Shown: positions 32,004 through 41,578 of the stretch, piece by piece
How the letters are laid out: each line of letters opens with the position of its first letter
Position numbering within the stretch: the stretch's first letter is position 1
Translations under genes and position numbers: made by a program
Source: Rhizobium glycinendophyticum
GTDB taxonomy: Bacteria; Pseudomonadota; Alphaproteobacteria; Rhizobiales; Rhizobiaceae
Assembly: GCF_006443685.1 (NCBI RefSeq)
Contig: NZ_VFYP01000001.1
Coordinates: 1,488,001 to 1,552,000, forward strand
DNA length: 64,000 nt
Direction: 5' to 3'
Notes under the pieces: generated by a model
Databases searched by the model: none
What the model was told of the DNA's origin: nothing
What the model saw: the letters and a program-made list of their open reading frames with translations, nothing else

Positions 32004-33230
32004 ATGAGCGGAGCGGCGCTGGCAGGGCTCGATGGGCAATTGTCGACAGCCAGGCGAAATGTCGGTCTGCTCGCCGTCGCCCAGGCGATCCTTGGCTCTG
32101 CCCCGCCACTAGCCTTTTCAGTCGGAGGTCTCGCAGGCTTCCAGATGCTTGGCGCTGACAAGTCGCTGGCAACAGCGCCGCTGACCGGCTTCAACATCGG
32201 CGTGGCCGTCGGCGCCATTGCCGTGGCGACCGCTTCACGCTTTCTCGGTCGTCGCGAAAGCTTCATGGTCGGCGCTCTTGCGGGCGCGCTGGGCAGCGCG
32301 CTTGCCGCCTTCGCGTTGGTCCGCTCGGATTTCTGGCTCTTTGCCTTTTCTCTGGTCTTGATGGGACTTTCGGGCGGCTTCACCCAAAAGATCCGCTTTG
32401 CGGCCGCCGATGCCTCGCCGAGCTTCTACAAGGGCAAGGCGATTTCCTGGATCCTGGCGGCTGGCATCGTCTCGGCAATTGTCGGGCCGCAGATCGCTAT
32501 CTGGCTCAAGGATGCGCTTCAACCCGTCACCTTCGCCGGCGCCTTTCTCGGCCTCGTGCCGCTCTTGCTCTGCGCGATTGCCGTATTGTTCTTCCTCAAG
32601 CTGCCACCGCTTGTCAGCAAGGCAGGCACGCTCAGCGAACCGACCCGTCCGCTGCGCGAGATCGTCATGACGCAGCGGTTCATGACAGGCATGGTCTGCG
32701 GCATCGGGACCTATGCGCTGATGACCTTCATGATGACGGGCGCACCGCTCGCCATGGTCGTTGGCTGCGGCTTCTCGTCCGATCTCGCCACCCTCGGCAT
32801 CCAGTGGCACGTCATTGCCATGTTCGCCCCGAGCTTCTTCACCGGTGTGTTGATCAGCCGTTTCGGACCGGAAAAGATCGTGGCCATGGGCCTCCTGATC
32901 CTGATGGCTTGCGCCGTCGTCGCCCATTGGGGCATCGCGCTGTGGAACTTCTGGGGCGCTTTGGTGCTGCTCGGGATTGGCTGGAATTTCGGCTTCATCG
33001 GTGCAACCGCGATCGTTGCCTCCAGTTACCGTCCGTCGGAGGCGGACAAGGTGCAGGGTTTCCACGACATCATCCTCTTCTCGACAGTGGCGCTCTCCTC
33101 CTTCTCCTCTGGCAAGGTCTTCACCGCCTATGGCTGGTCGGTCATGAATCTTCTGATCTGGCCCGTGACTCTGCTCTGCCTCGTGCTCATTCTGCTACAG
33201 CTGCGCGCAGTCTCCCGCCGCGCTGCCTAA
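32004..33230 (+). CDS. MFS transporter
   Basis: A 408-residue permease with about twelve membrane segments. SRFLGRRESFMVGALAGALG after segment two is a degenerate MFS loop motif, and SRFGPEKIVAMGLLI is the corresponding second-half loop. RFAAADASPSFYKGKAIS between segments four and five resembles the drug-efflux-like subset. AAGGTGGG precedes the ATG at 32004. It is close behind nusB, so probably co-transcribed. Substrate unknown. Confidence 0.85.
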   Translation: MSGAALAGLDGQLSTARRNVGLLAVAQAILGSAPPLAFSVGGLAGFQMLGADKSLATAPLTGFNIGVAVGAIAVATASRFLGRRESFMVGALAGALGSALAAFALVRSDFWLFAFSLVLMGLSGGFTQKIRFAAADASPSFYKGKAISWILAAGIVSAIVGPQIAIWLKDALQPVTFAGAFLGLVPLLLCAIAVLFFLKLPPLVSKAGTLSEPTRPLREIVMTQRFMTGMVCGIGTYALMTFMMTGAPLAMVVGCGFSSDLATLGIQWHVIAMFAPSFFTGVLISRFGPEKIVAMGLLILMACAVVAHWGIALWNFWGALVLLGIGWNFGFIGATAIVASSYRPSEADKVQGFHDIILFSTVALSSFSSGKVFTAYGWSVMNLLIWPVTLLCLVLILLQLRAVSRRAA

Positions 33231-33259
33231 GTTCCCTTCGCGACGCAAAATTTGCGCTC

Positions 33260-33288
33260 TTGACGCAACGATAACCGCGACGCAATCT
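33260..33288 (+). promoter_or_regulatory. Candidate promoter of hppA
   Basis: TTGACG and CAATCT are separated by 17 bases, preceded by CT as in the rhizobial CTTGAC-N17-CTATAT pattern. It lies about 95 bp before the hppA start. Confidence 0.4.
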
Positions 33289-33383
33289 CGCCTCGCGTCG
33301 ACGGGTCTCGGAGGAGGGGGCCCGAGTCTGCGTGACACCGCCCGCGATGAGTGAGGCGCGGGCAATACGGGAGGGTATTGCGA

Positions 33384-35522
33384 ATGACGGTTCTTCTAGG
33401 CGTAATTTTATGCGGGCTTCTGTCCGTGGTCTACGCGGGCTGGGCGACACGCTCGGTTCTGGCGTCGGATCAAGGCAATGCCCGAATGCAGGAAATTGCA
33501 GGCTATATTCGCGAGGGTGCTCAGGCTTACCTCACTCGGCAATACCTGAACATTGCGATCGTCGGCGCCGTCGTTTTCGTCGGCACATGGTTTCTCCTGT
33601 CCGGCTCAGCGGCCATCGGCTTCCTGATCGGCGCAGTTCTGTCCGGTGCGGCCGGCTTCATCGGCATGCATGTCTCCGTCCGCGCCAACGTGCGCACAGC
33701 TCAGGCCGCATCACACAGCCTTTCGGCGGGTCTCGACATCGCGTTCAAGTCGGGCGCGATCACCGGCATGCTGGTGGCTGGCCTCGCGCTTCTCGGCGTC
33801 TCCATCTATTTCTACGTGCTGACGGCCATTCTCGGCCATGAAAGCGGTTCGCGCGAAGTCATCGATGCACTGGTTGCCCTCGGTTTCGGCGCGTCGCTGA
33901 TCTCGATCTTCGCCCGTCTGGGCGGCGGTATCTTCACCAAGGGAGCAGACGTCGGCGGGGACCTCGTCGGCAAGGTCGAAGCCGGTATTCCGGAAGACGA
34001 TCCGCGTAACCCGGCCACCATTGCAGATAACGTTGGCGACAATGTCGGCGACTGCGCGGGCATGGCGGCCGACCTGTTCGAGACCTATGCCGTCTCGGTC
34101 GTTGCAACCATGGTGCTTGCTGCGATCTTCTTTGCCGGCTCCGCAGCTCTCGACATCACCATGGTCTATCCGCTCGCGATCTGCGGCGCCTGCATCATCA
34201 CCTCGATCATCGGCACCTTCTTCGTCAAGCTCGGCACAAACGGTTCGATCATGGGCGCCCTCTACAAGGGCCTGATCGTCACCGGTCTTTTGTCGATCGC
34301 CGGGCTGGCGCTCGCCACCTCGCTCACGGTCGGTTGGGGAACCATCGGCACCGTGGCGGGCACGGAAATCACCGGTCTCAACCTGTTCTTCTGCGGCATT
34401 CTCGGTCTGGTCGTCACCGCCCTGATCGTCGTCATCACCGAATACTACACCGGCACCAACAAGCGCCCGGTCAATTCGATCGCCCAGGCCTCGGTCACCG
34501 GTCATGGCACAAACGTCATCCAGGGCCTTGCGGTCTCGCTGGAATCGACGGCATTGCCCGCCATCGTCATCGTCGGCGGCATCGTCTCGACCTACCAGCT
34601 CGCCGGTCTCTTCGGAACGGCCATCGCCGTCACCACCATGCTCGGCCTCGCCGGCATGATCGTGGCGCTTGATGCCTTCGGCCCGGTCACCGACAATGCC
34701 GGCGGCATTGCTGAGATGGCCCATCTGCCGCCGGAGGTTCGCAAGTCCACTGATGCGCTCGATGCGGTCGGCAACACCACCAAGGCCGTCACCAAGGGCT
34801 ACGCGATCGGCTCCGCCGGGCTCGGCGCGCTGGTTCTCTTCGCGGCGTATTCGAACGATCTCGCCTACTTCGCAGCCAACAGCGCACAGTATCCGTATTT
34901 CGCCGACATGGGCGCGATCTCCTTTGATCTCTCCAACCCTTACGTCGTCGCGGGCCTGATCTTCGGTGGCCTCATCCCCTATCTTTTCGGGGGTATCGCC
35001 ATGACGGCCGTTGGCCGTGCTGCCGGCTCAATCGTCGAGGAGGTGCGCCAGCAGTTCCGCAACAAGCCGGGGATCATGCAAGGGACGGAGAAGCCGGACT
35101 ACGGCCGCGCCGTCGACATCCTGACCAGGGCGGCAATCAAGGAGATGGTCATCCCGTCACTTCTGCCGGTTCTGGCCCCGCTCGTTGTCTATTTCGGCGT
35201 ACTCCTCATCTCCGGCTCCAAGGCTTCCGCCTTCGCAGCGCTCGGAGCCTCGCTGCTCGGCGTTATCGTCAATGGCTTGTTCGTCGCCATTTCCATGACG
35301 TCGGGTGGCGGTGCCTGGGACAATGCGAAGAAGAGCTTCGAAGACGGTTTCATCGACAAGGACGGAGTGAAGCATCTGAAGGGATCGGACGCGCACAAGG
35401 CCTCCGTGACCGGCGACACCGTCGGTGATCCCTACAAGGATACCGCGGGACCTGCGGTGAACCCGGCGATCAAGATCACCAACATCGTGGCCCTGCTGCT
35501 GCTCGCAGTCCTCGCGCACTGA
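33384..35522 (+). CDS. hppA: Membrane-bound H+-translocating pyrophosphatase
   Basis: A 712-residue polytopic enzyme (about 16 membrane spans) that hydrolyses pyrophosphate and pumps protons. The catalytic loops include [20 protein letters not shown] and [14 protein letters not shown], plus a matching Asp-rich loop near the C-terminus ([13 protein letters not shown]). In [17 protein letters not shown] the first lysine (Lys467) replaces the alanine of K+-dependent enzymes, so this should be the K+-independent type. The ATG at 33384 ([11 protein letters not shown]) has GGGAGGG upstream. It ends in a very strong terminator. Confidence 0.96.
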   Translation: MTVLLGVILCGLLSVVYAGWATRSVLASDQGNARMQEIAGYIREGAQAYLTRQYLNIAIVGAVVFVGTWFLLSGSAAIGFLIGAVLSGAAGFIGMHVSVRANVRTAQAASHSLSAGLDIAFKSGAITGMLVAGLALLGVSIYFYVLTAILGHESGSREVIDALVALGFGASLISIFARLGGGIFTKGADVGGDLVGKVEAGIPEDDPRNPATIADNVGDNVGDCAGMAADLFETYAVSVVATMVLAAIFFAGSAALDITMVYPLAICGACIITSIIGTFFVKLGTNGSIMGALYKGLIVTGLLSIAGLALATSLTVGWGTIGTVAGTEITGLNLFFCGILGLVVTALIVVITEYYTGTNKRPVNSIAQASVTGHGTNVIQGLAVSLESTALPAIVIVGGIVSTYQLAGLFGTAIAVTTMLGLAGMIVALDAFGPVTDNAGGIAEMAHLPPEVRKSTDALDAVGNTTKAVTKGYAIGSAGLGALVLFAAYSNDLAYFAANSAQYPYFADMGAISFDLSNPYVVAGLIFGGLIPYLFGGIAMTAVGRAAGSIVEEVRQQFRNKPGIMQGTEKPDYGRAVDILTRAAIKEMVIPSLLPVLAPLVVYFGVLLISGSKASAFAALGASLLGVIVNGLFVAISMTSGGGAWDNAKKSFEDGFIDKDGVKHLKGSDAHKASVTGDTVGDPYKDTAGPAVNPAIKITNIVALLLLAVLAH

Positions 35523-35543
35523 GCGCCAGCGATCTCCAGAAAA

Positions 35544-35579
35544 AAAGAAACCGCGGAAGGCAACTTCCGCGGTTTCTTT
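35544..35579. terminator. Bidirectional terminator between hppA and the BamE-like gene
   Basis: A perfect 16-bp stem (AAAGAAACCGCGGAAG and its exact complement) with a GCAA tetraloop. The flanking A/T runs let it work on both strands; it lies 21 bases after hppA and 22 bases after the convergent gene's stop. Confidence 0.95.
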
Positions 35580-35601
35580 GTATTCGGATCTGCGCTGCGG
35601 C

Positions 35602-36105
35602 TTAGTTGCCGAAGCCGCCGCCGCCGAGAATGTTCTTGACGCTGTTGGCGGCTCCGCCGCCGCCCGAAAGCAGCTGCTGCAGGAAAGTGAGGTCGCGGCC
35701 GCCGGTCGGCGTGGTACGGGAAATCGTGTCGAAGACCTTGCCGTCCTGGAGCGTGTAGTTCGCCTCCTGGGTGACGATGCCGTCCTTGTCGAAATAGATG
35801 GCCAGGATCTGCTGCTCGACCAGCTTCTGCTTCATGAAGGCAACCGAGCGGACGCGCTTCTGCGAGATGTAATAAAACACTTCGCCGTCGAAGGTCGCGG
35901 TGGTCGAGGGCGTGCCGAGTGACAGCAGCACCTGCTCGCGGCTGGAACCGACCGGCACCAGATCAAGAGCTGCCTGGTCCACCACATAGCCGTTGTGGAA
36001 CACTTCGGACGTCGTGCAGCCGGAAAGACCGGCAAGGGCAAGAGCGAGAGCCACGGCCGTGGAGTTCATCAGCTTCCTGTCCGCTTTAAAAATCCGAATG
36101 TTCAC
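35602..36105 (-). CDS. bamE: Outer membrane assembly lipoprotein, BamE/SmpA-OmlA family
   Basis: A 167-residue lipoprotein. The lipobox is LSGC after a hydrophobic stretch (TAVALALALAGLSGC). The BamE domain follows: QAALDLVPVGSSREQVLLSL with the typical 'G-S-S-R-E-Q-V' turn, then STTATFDGEVFYYISQK. BamE supports the BAM beta-barrel insertion machine at the outer membrane. A glycine-rich C-terminal tail (SGGGGAAN) is an alphaproteobacterial extension. GTG at 36105 has GGGAG nine bases upstream; ATG 36069 would shorten the signal. Divergent from the chaperone gene. Confidence 0.88.
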   Translation of the reverse strand: MNIRIFKADRKLMNSTAVALALALAGLSGCTTSEVFHNGYVVDQAALDLVPVGSSREQVLLSLGTPSTTATFDGEVFYYISQKRVRSVAFMKQKLVEQQILAIYFDKDGIVTQEANYTLQDGKVFDTISRTTPTGGRDLTFLQQLLSGGGGAANSVKNILGGGGFGN

Positions 36106-36364
36106 GCACGACTCTCCCATGACTGTCGACGGCAACCGGAAGGATGCCGGGTCGCTTCTGCGCATAGCATTGTGGCCTTTCCGGGGAAGGGCCGTCCAAT
36201 CGCCAACGCTGCCTTCTTTCCCGCCACTTTGCCGATGGAAGCGGCAGGGTGAGGGGAGAACGGCATTGCAATTCACGTCTGCTTCGGTAAACCAGCTTTC
36301 GCAATCATGCAACATGAGCACGACCGGGCCCGGGCCATCGGCCGTCTCTTTTTGGTGGAATTGA

Positions 36365-36901
36365 ATGGTATTCGGTTTCTTCCGTCAGAAAAGAAACAAT
36401 CAGGCAATCGTCGAGCGGCAATACGCCGCCTTGACGTCGGCCGCGCGTACGCCTGCCTTCTATCTCGACATGAATGCTCCCGACACCGTCATGGGTCGGT
36501 TCGAAATGCTGACGATCATGCTGATTCTCTATTTCCGCCGCACCGCCCGGTCGGACCGGAGCGGACAGGAGATCGCGCAGAACATCATCGACGCCTTTTT
36601 TGAGGATGTCGATCATTCGATCCGCGAACTCGGTGTCGGCGATCCGGGCGTGCCTAAACGCATGAAGAAGCTTGCCAGCATGTATTACGGTCGGCTTGAA
36701 TCCTATGCTGGCGCACTCGACAAGGGTGACCATGAGGCGCTGGCAGCGGCACTGGCGCGCAATCTTCACCCTGAAGTCATCCCGGCGCCCGAAATGAGGG
36801 CACTGGCAGACTGGATGTTTACCGCAGAAGAGGCGCTCTCCCTGGTGGAAGAGCCGGAGATCGAGACGGGCATGGCGCGAATCGCCGTGCCTGTCAGCTA
36901 A
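36365..36901 (+). CDS. Ubiquinol-cytochrome c chaperone family protein
   Basis: A 178-residue protein of the CBP3/UQCC1 chaperone family, which assists assembly of the cytochrome bc1 complex in mitochondria and alphaproteobacteria. Signature segments are DTVMGRFEMLTIMLILYFRR, NIIDAFFEDVDHSIRELGVG and MKKLASMYYGRLESYAGAL. The C-terminus is acidic. It precedes the DUF177 gene by 66 bp on the same strand, an arrangement common in rhizobia. Confidence 0.9.
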   Translation: MVFGFFRQKRNNQAIVERQYAALTSAARTPAFYLDMNAPDTVMGRFEMLTIMLILYFRRTARSDRSGQEIAQNIIDAFFEDVDHSIRELGVGDPGVPKRMKKLASMYYGRLESYAGALDKGDHEALAAALARNLHPEVIPAPEMRALADWMFTAEEALSLVEEPEIETGMARIAVPVS

Positions 36902-36967
36902 GACCTCCGCAGGTGGTACCAGCGCGGGGCTGCCGCAGGCTGCCTGCAACGGACAGAGGAATACCCG

Positions 36968-37528
36968 ATGAGCAACAGACAATCCGACGAGCCCGCCGAA
37001 TTCACCTACCGCGTCAAGGTCGGACATGTTTCGGCAAATCCTGTGCAGGTTCGCGTTGAAGCCGATGCGCGTGAACGCGCCGGTCTGGCAGAACTTTGGG
37101 AAGTGGAGGCGGTTAACCGCCTGGCGGCCGAATTGCAGATCGCACGCTGGAAAAAGGATGGTGTCCGCATCAAGGGTCACGTCTCAGGCGAGATCGTTCA
37201 ATCCTGTGTGGTGACGCTTGAGCCTGTCGTTTCAGCCATCGAACAGGAGATCGATCAGATCTTCGTGCCGGAGGGGTCGAAACTCGCCCGCATCGTGCTG
37301 GACGGCGCCGGCGAAATGGTGCTCGATCCCGATGGACCGGATCTGCCTGAGACCTTTGTTGGTGATACCATCGACGCCGGAGCGCTGATCGCCGAATTCG
37401 CCGCCCTAGACATCGATCCTTATCCCAAGAAGCCCGGCGTCCAGTTCGCCGGCCATATCGAAAGTGAGCCGGAAGAAGAGAAGAAACCATCTCCCTTTGC
37501 CGTTCTCAAGGACTGGAAAAAGGATTGA
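36968..37528 (+). CDS. YceD/DUF177 family protein
   Basis: A 186-residue protein. IKGHVSGEIVQSCVVTLEPV carries the single Cys-Val-x-x-L-x-P segment of the DUF177 family. The family is linked to 23S rRNA accumulation in plants and bacteria and is typically encoded just before rpmF-plsX-fabH. Here plsX follows after 100 bp, and no rpmF is seen between them. AGAGGA precedes the ATG. The C-terminus is rich in Glu and Lys (SEPEEEKKPSPF). Confidence 0.88.
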   Translation: MSNRQSDEPAEFTYRVKVGHVSANPVQVRVEADARERAGLAELWEVEAVNRLAAELQIARWKKDGVRIKGHVSGEIVQSCVVTLEPVVSAIEQEIDQIFVPEGSKLARIVLDGAGEMVLDPDGPDLPETFVGDTIDAGALIAEFAALDIDPYPKKPGVQFAGHIESEPEEEKKPSPFAVLKDWKKD

Positions 37529-37628
37529 TGATCCCCCATCTGCGCCCGTGGGTGGGTTGTGCCGTCATTGAAAAGCGGTATTTTGACCGAAATTTCGCTG
37601 GCCAGCGATCAACAAGGGTCAGGTTTAA

Positions 37629-38675
37629 GTGATCAGAATTTCTCTCGACGTCATGGGCGGCGACTTCGGTCCCGAAGTCACGATACCAGGAGCGGCCAAG
37701 GCGCTGGAACGTCACCCGGAGGTCACCTTCCTCCTGTTCGGCCAGCAGGAGCGCTGCTTGCCGATTCTGGCGCAGTTCCCCAAGCTTAAGGACAAGTCTG
37801 TCTTTCACCACTGCGAAGTGTCGGTCGGCATGGACGAGAAGCCGAGCCAGGCGCTGCGCCGTGGCCGCTATGTCTCTAGCATGTGGCGCTCGATCGAGGC
37901 GGTGAAGACCGGCCAGGCGGACGTTGCCGTCTCCGCTGGCAATACCGGCGCACTGATGGCCATGGCCAAGTTCTGCCTGCGCACCATGGCGACCATCGAG
38001 CGCCCGGCGATTGCCGCCATCTGGCCAACACTCTCGGGCGAAAGCATCGTCCTGGACGTCGGTGCCGGCATCGGCGCCGATGCGCAGCAATTGCTCGATT
38101 TCGCCGTAATGGGCGGCGCCATGGCCCGTGCGCTGTTCGAGCTGGAGAAGCCGCTCGTCGGTCTGCTTAATGTGGGCGTCGAGGAAATCAAGGGACAGGA
38201 AGAGGTCAAGGAAGCGGGTCGCCTCATCCGCGAGGCCGGCCTCGACACAATCGACTATTACGGCTTCGTTGAAGGCGACGATCTGGGCAAGGGTACGGTT
38301 GACGTCGTGGTGACCGAAGGCTTTACCGGCAATATCGCACTGAAGACGGCGGAAGGCACGGCCAAGCAGATCGCTGAATATCTGCGCGCGGCCATGTCCC
38401 GCACCTGGATGGCCAAGCTTGGCTACATCCTCGCCAAGGGTGCCTTCGACCGCGTTCGCGAGAAGTTGGACCCGCGCAAGGTCAATGGCGGCGTTTTCCT
38501 CGGCCTGAACGGCATCGTCATCAAGAGCCACGGTGGCACCGATGCGGAAGGTTTTGCCGCAGCCGTCGATGTCGGTTATGACATGGCCCGCAACGGCCTG
38601 ACGCAGAAGATCGAAAACGACTTGAAGAAATATCACGCGCGGCAGCCGGCTCCGGCAAGCCCTGAAAATGCGTGA
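37629..38675 (+). CDS. plsX: Phosphate acyltransferase PlsX
   Basis: A 348-residue enzyme that makes acyl-phosphate from acyl-ACP for phospholipid synthesis. Marks are [19 protein letters not shown] at the N-terminus, [14 protein letters not shown] in the middle and [18 protein letters not shown] at the end. The start is GTG, with AAGGGTCAGG upstream. Its end overlaps the open frame of fabH, and the fabH ATG is 19 bases after its stop. Confidence 0.96.
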   Translation: MIRISLDVMGGDFGPEVTIPGAAKALERHPEVTFLLFGQQERCLPILAQFPKLKDKSVFHHCEVSVGMDEKPSQALRRGRYVSSMWRSIEAVKTGQADVAVSAGNTGALMAMAKFCLRTMATIERPAIAAIWPTLSGESIVLDVGAGIGADAQQLLDFAVMGGAMARALFELEKPLVGLLNVGVEEIKGQEEVKEAGRLIREAGLDTIDYYGFVEGDDLGKGTVDVVVTEGFTGNIALKTAEGTAKQIAEYLRAAMSRTWMAKLGYILAKGAFDRVREKLDPRKVNGGVFLGLNGIVIKSHGGTDAEGFAAAVDVGYDMARNGLTQKIENDLKKYHARQPAPASPENA

Positions 38676-38694
38676 CGACAAGGCAGGAAACACG

Positions 38695-39666
38695 ATGATC
38701 CGTTCAGTAGTTCGCGGGTTCGGAGCTTCGCTCCCGAAGCGGGTGGTCACCAATCGCGACCTCGAAGACATGGTCGAGACGTCGGACGAATGGATCGTCC
38801 AGCGCACCGGCATCCGCCAGCGTTATATCGCAGGCGAGGGGGAAACCACCGCGTCGCTGGGAGCGGCCGCCGCCGAGCAGGCACTGCAGCGTTCGGGCCT
38901 TACCGCTGATGACATCGACCTCATCATCTGTGCGACTTCGACACCCGACAACACCTTTCCGGCAACGGCCGTCAACATCCAGAACCGTCTGGGAATGACC
39001 CATGGCTTTGCCTTTGACGTCCAGGCCGTCTGTTCGGGTTTCGTCTACGCCATGGCGACGGCCGATCTCTACATCAAAGGCGGCATGGCAAAGCGCGTGC
39101 TGGTCATCGGCGCGGAGACCTTCTCGCGTATCCTAGACTGGACGGACCGCACCACCTGCGTGCTGTTCGGCGATGGCGCGGGCGCGGTCGTTCTGGAAGG
39201 CCAGGAGGGCGAGGGCACGCTCGCCGACCGCGGCATCCTGACGTCCAACCTGCGATCCGATGGCACCCATCGGGAGAAGCTCTACGTTGATGGCGGTCCC
39301 TCGACCACCGGCACGGTCGGCCATCTGCGCATGGAAGGCCGGGAAGTCTTCAAGCATGCCGTCGGCATGATCACCGACGTCATCGAAGCTGCCTTCGACG
39401 CCACCGGCACGACCGCCGCCGACATCGACTGGCTGGTGCCGCATCAGGCCAACAAGCGCATCATCGACGGCTCGGCGAAGAAACTGGGCATCCCGGACGA
39501 GAAGGTCGTGATCACCGTCGACCAGCACGGAAACACCTCTGCGGCCTCTATTCCGCTTGCTCTCGCGGTTGCGGCCGGCGATGGTCGCATCAAGCCCGGC
39601 GATCTCGTGATGCTGGAAGCCATGGGCGGTGGTTTCACCTGGGGCGCGGTCCTGCTGCGCTGGTAG
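38695..39666 (+). CDS. fabH: 3-oxoacyl-ACP synthase III
   Basis: A 323-residue condensing enzyme that starts fatty acid synthesis from acetyl-CoA and malonyl-ACP. The catalytic triad is visible: Cys113 ([11 protein letters not shown]), His250 (LVPHQANKR) and Asn280 (QHGNTSAAS). The ATG at 38695 with AGGCAGGA upstream is preferred over an in-frame start overlapping plsX. The plsX-fabH-ihfA order is characteristic of Alphaproteobacteria. Confidence 0.97.
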   Translation: MIRSVVRGFGASLPKRVVTNRDLEDMVETSDEWIVQRTGIRQRYIAGEGETTASLGAAAAEQALQRSGLTADDIDLIICATSTPDNTFPATAVNIQNRLGMTHGFAFDVQAVCSGFVYAMATADLYIKGGMAKRVLVIGAETFSRILDWTDRTTCVLFGDGAGAVVLEGQEGEGTLADRGILTSNLRSDGTHREKLYVDGGPSTTGTVGHLRMEGREVFKHAVGMITDVIEAAFDATGTTAADIDWLVPHQANKRIIDGSAKKLGIPDEKVVITVDQHGNTSAASIPLALAVAAGDGRIKPGDLVMLEAMGGGFTWGAVLLRW

Positions 39667-39702
39667 TTCCAAAAAGAGTAAATATTGCGCACCAACAAGA
39701 GC

Positions 39703-39731
39703 TTGACCGTCGCCGTTAAGGACAATAGGTT
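39703..39731 (+). promoter_or_regulatory. Candidate promoter of ihfA
   Basis: TTGACC and TAGGTT are separated by exactly 17 bases, with the -10 box about 44 bp before the ihfA ATG, a suitable leader length. Confidence 0.45.
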
Positions 39732-39774
39732 CTTCCGAATTCAACAAGATCATTGATTTAGGCGGGCGAGAACT

Positions 39775-40113
39775 ATGGCCGGGAAGACAGTGACACGTGC
39801 GGATCTGGCAGAATCAGTCTTTCGCAAGGTCGGTCTTTCGCGGACGGAGTCTGCGGAGCTGGTCGAAACGGTAATCGACGAGATCTGCAACGCCATCGTG
39901 CGTGGCGAATCCGTAAAATTGTCCTCCTTCGCAACCTTCCAGGTTCGCAGCAAAAACGAGCGCATCGGTCGCAACCCGAAGACCGGCGAGGAAGTGCCGA
40001 TCTCGCCGCGCCGGGTCATGACCTTCAAGGCCTCCAACGTCTTGAAGCAGCGCATACTGCGCGCCCACATCGCCCGCAAGGCCAAGCAGAAGCCGGCCAA
40101 TCCGGCGGCATGA
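39775..40113 (+). CDS. ihfA: Integration host factor subunit alpha
   Basis: A 112-residue DNA-bending protein of the HU/IHF family. [20 protein letters not shown] starts the helical dimer part. The intercalating beta arm is in [19 protein letters not shown] with its proline. The basic, Ala/Lys-rich C-terminus ([13 protein letters not shown]) extends past the E. coli length, as in rhizobia. It pairs with IhfB encoded elsewhere and can assist site-specific recombination. Confidence 0.95.
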   Translation: MAGKTVTRADLAESVFRKVGLSRTESAELVETVIDEICNAIVRGESVKLSSFATFQVRSKNERIGRNPKTGEEVPISPRRVMTFKASNVLKQRILRAHIARKAKQKPANPAA

Positions 40114-40158
40114 TACGGCCAAAATCGGTGGAGTATCGCTCCATCCGTCATAGATCGC

Positions 40159-40187
40159 TTGAAAAATCTGTCCCAAATCGTTGAAAT
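40159..40187 (+). promoter_or_regulatory. Candidate promoter of the MerR-family gene
   Basis: TTGAAA and TGAAAT are separated by 17 bases, about 48 bp before the gene. Moderate match only. Confidence 0.3.
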
Positions 40188-40235
40188 AACGGGCGAGTCG
40201 CGCAGGCCCTTGCGCATCGCCCGTGGAGCATGGTC

Positions 40236-40772
40236 ATGCAGTTGGACAAGAGCCCCGATGCCTTCCGCACCATCAGCGAAGTCGCGGACGATCTCGACCT
40301 GCCGCAGCATGTCCTTCGCTTCTGGGAGACCCGTTTTCCCCAGATCAAGCCGCTGAAACGCGGCGGCGGGCGTCGCTATTATCGGCCTGACGATGTCGAA
40401 CTGCTGAAGGGCATTCGCCATCTGCTGTATGATCAGGGCTATACGATCAAGGGCGTCCAGAAGCTCCTCAAGACCAACGGCAACAAGTTCGTCATGGCGG
40501 TCGCGACCGGTGATGTCGCGACCATGGAAGCGCTTGTGGCCGCGAGTTCGGCCAAGACGGAAGATCCGCGCGTGGCCCTCGACGACGATCAGGTTGTCGG
40601 CCGCCCGAAGGTGCGCGCGAGCGGCCGCTTCTTCGGCTTCGGCGGATCAACTGATGACGCGTCGGAGATTTCCCTCGGCAAGGGCTCGATCGCCAAGGAG
40701 GACCGCGCTTTGCTGCAGGAAGCCCTGTTCGATCTCTTGGAATGCAAGCGCCTGCTCGATCAGGTGCGCTGA
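40236..40772 (+). CDS. MerR family transcriptional regulator
   Basis: A 178-residue regulator. The N-terminal MerR helix-turn-helix and wing are clear: [21 protein letters not shown], then [20 protein letters not shown] and [19 protein letters not shown]. The C-terminal part lacks the cysteines of metal sensors and is acidic, with no recognised effector domain. ATG 40236 has GGAG seven bases upstream; the ATG six bases earlier is too close to it. The place directly after ihfA is conserved in rhizobia, but the target genes are unknown. Confidence 0.9.
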   Translation: MQLDKSPDAFRTISEVADDLDLPQHVLRFWETRFPQIKPLKRGGGRRYYRPDDVELLKGIRHLLYDQGYTIKGVQKLLKTNGNKFVMAVATGDVATMEALVAASSAKTEDPRVALDDDQVVGRPKVRASGRFFGFGGSTDDASEISLGKGSIAKEDRALLQEALFDLLECKRLLDQVR

Positions 40773-40874
40773 TCTTTGTCCGCCGCTTGGCGATCACGGT
40801 GTGCCTGGAGTTCCCCAAGGGAACAGAGGCAGCCGAAAGACGTTGAGGGAACATCACGAACCGTGAGAGGTCCC

Positions 40875-41282
40875 ATGAAACGTTTCATCGCCGCCGCCCT
40901 TCTCGTCGCCACGCCTGCATTTGCCCAGACACCGTCTCCCGCACCCCGCGCCACGGAAACCGCAGCTCGACCGCAGACGGTCGAGGATGCTTGCATCTTC
41001 GTGGCAAAAAGCGTGCTGATGGTGAAGGAGCTGAAGGTTGGCGTTGTTCAGGCCTTCCCGGATCTGACACCGCCCGGCGCGCGCCTGACTTACTCCACCC
41101 GAATGGACGCAGGCGAGGGTGACATCACCGACGAGATCGAATGCCAGTTCGACACGGGGACCAATCCCAAACAGGTCACGCGCTTTTGCATGGACTCGAC
41201 CTGCTATGCCTCCGACAGCGAAGATCCGGAAGATCGCCGCCGCTTCGAAGAGGTACAGGCGCTGATGCAGCGGTTGAAGTAA
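40875..41282 (+). CDS. Small secreted protein of unknown function with four cysteines
   Basis: A 135-residue protein with a clean signal peptide (MKRFIAAALLVATPAFA, then QTPSPAPR). The mature part has Cys in EDACIF, IECQFD, RFCMDS and TCYASD, which could form two disulfides. The acidic C-terminus reads DSEDPEDRRRFEEV. GAGAGG precedes the ATG. Not recognised. It lies between the MerR gene and tRNA-Pro. Confidence 0.68.
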   Translation: MKRFIAAALLVATPAFAQTPSPAPRATETAARPQTVEDACIFVAKSVLMVKELKVGVVQAFPDLTPPGARLTYSTRMDAGEGDITDEIECQFDTGTNPKQVTRFCMDSTCYASDSEDPEDRRRFEEVQALMQRLK

Positions 41283-41367
41283 GGCGGAGGAAATTTTCAG
41301 CACCCGCGACTTTCCCCTTGCACCCGCATGTCTGACTATCTAAAGGGAACGTGCCGTTTAGGCAGGT

Positions 41368-41444
<77 letters not shown>

Positions 41445-41519
41445 ATCTCTTCCTTGATATCCCAGCAAATTTCTCTTCATATCTTACCGGAAAGACGGGT
41501 TTGTCATCCGGGCGTCCTA

Positions 41520-41542
41520 GTAATGCTGCACCGCAGCATTAC
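41520..41542. repeat. Perfect 10-bp inverted repeat after tRNA-Pro
   Basis: GTAATGCTGC, three bases, then GCAGCATTAC. It lies 75 bases after the tRNA and 36 bases before the esterase start. No T tract follows, so it may be an operator or a processing/termination hairpin for the tRNA transcript. Confidence 0.65.
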
Positions 41543-41578
41543 ATCCGATCTTCACGCCAGTCGAAAGAGATCGCCACC

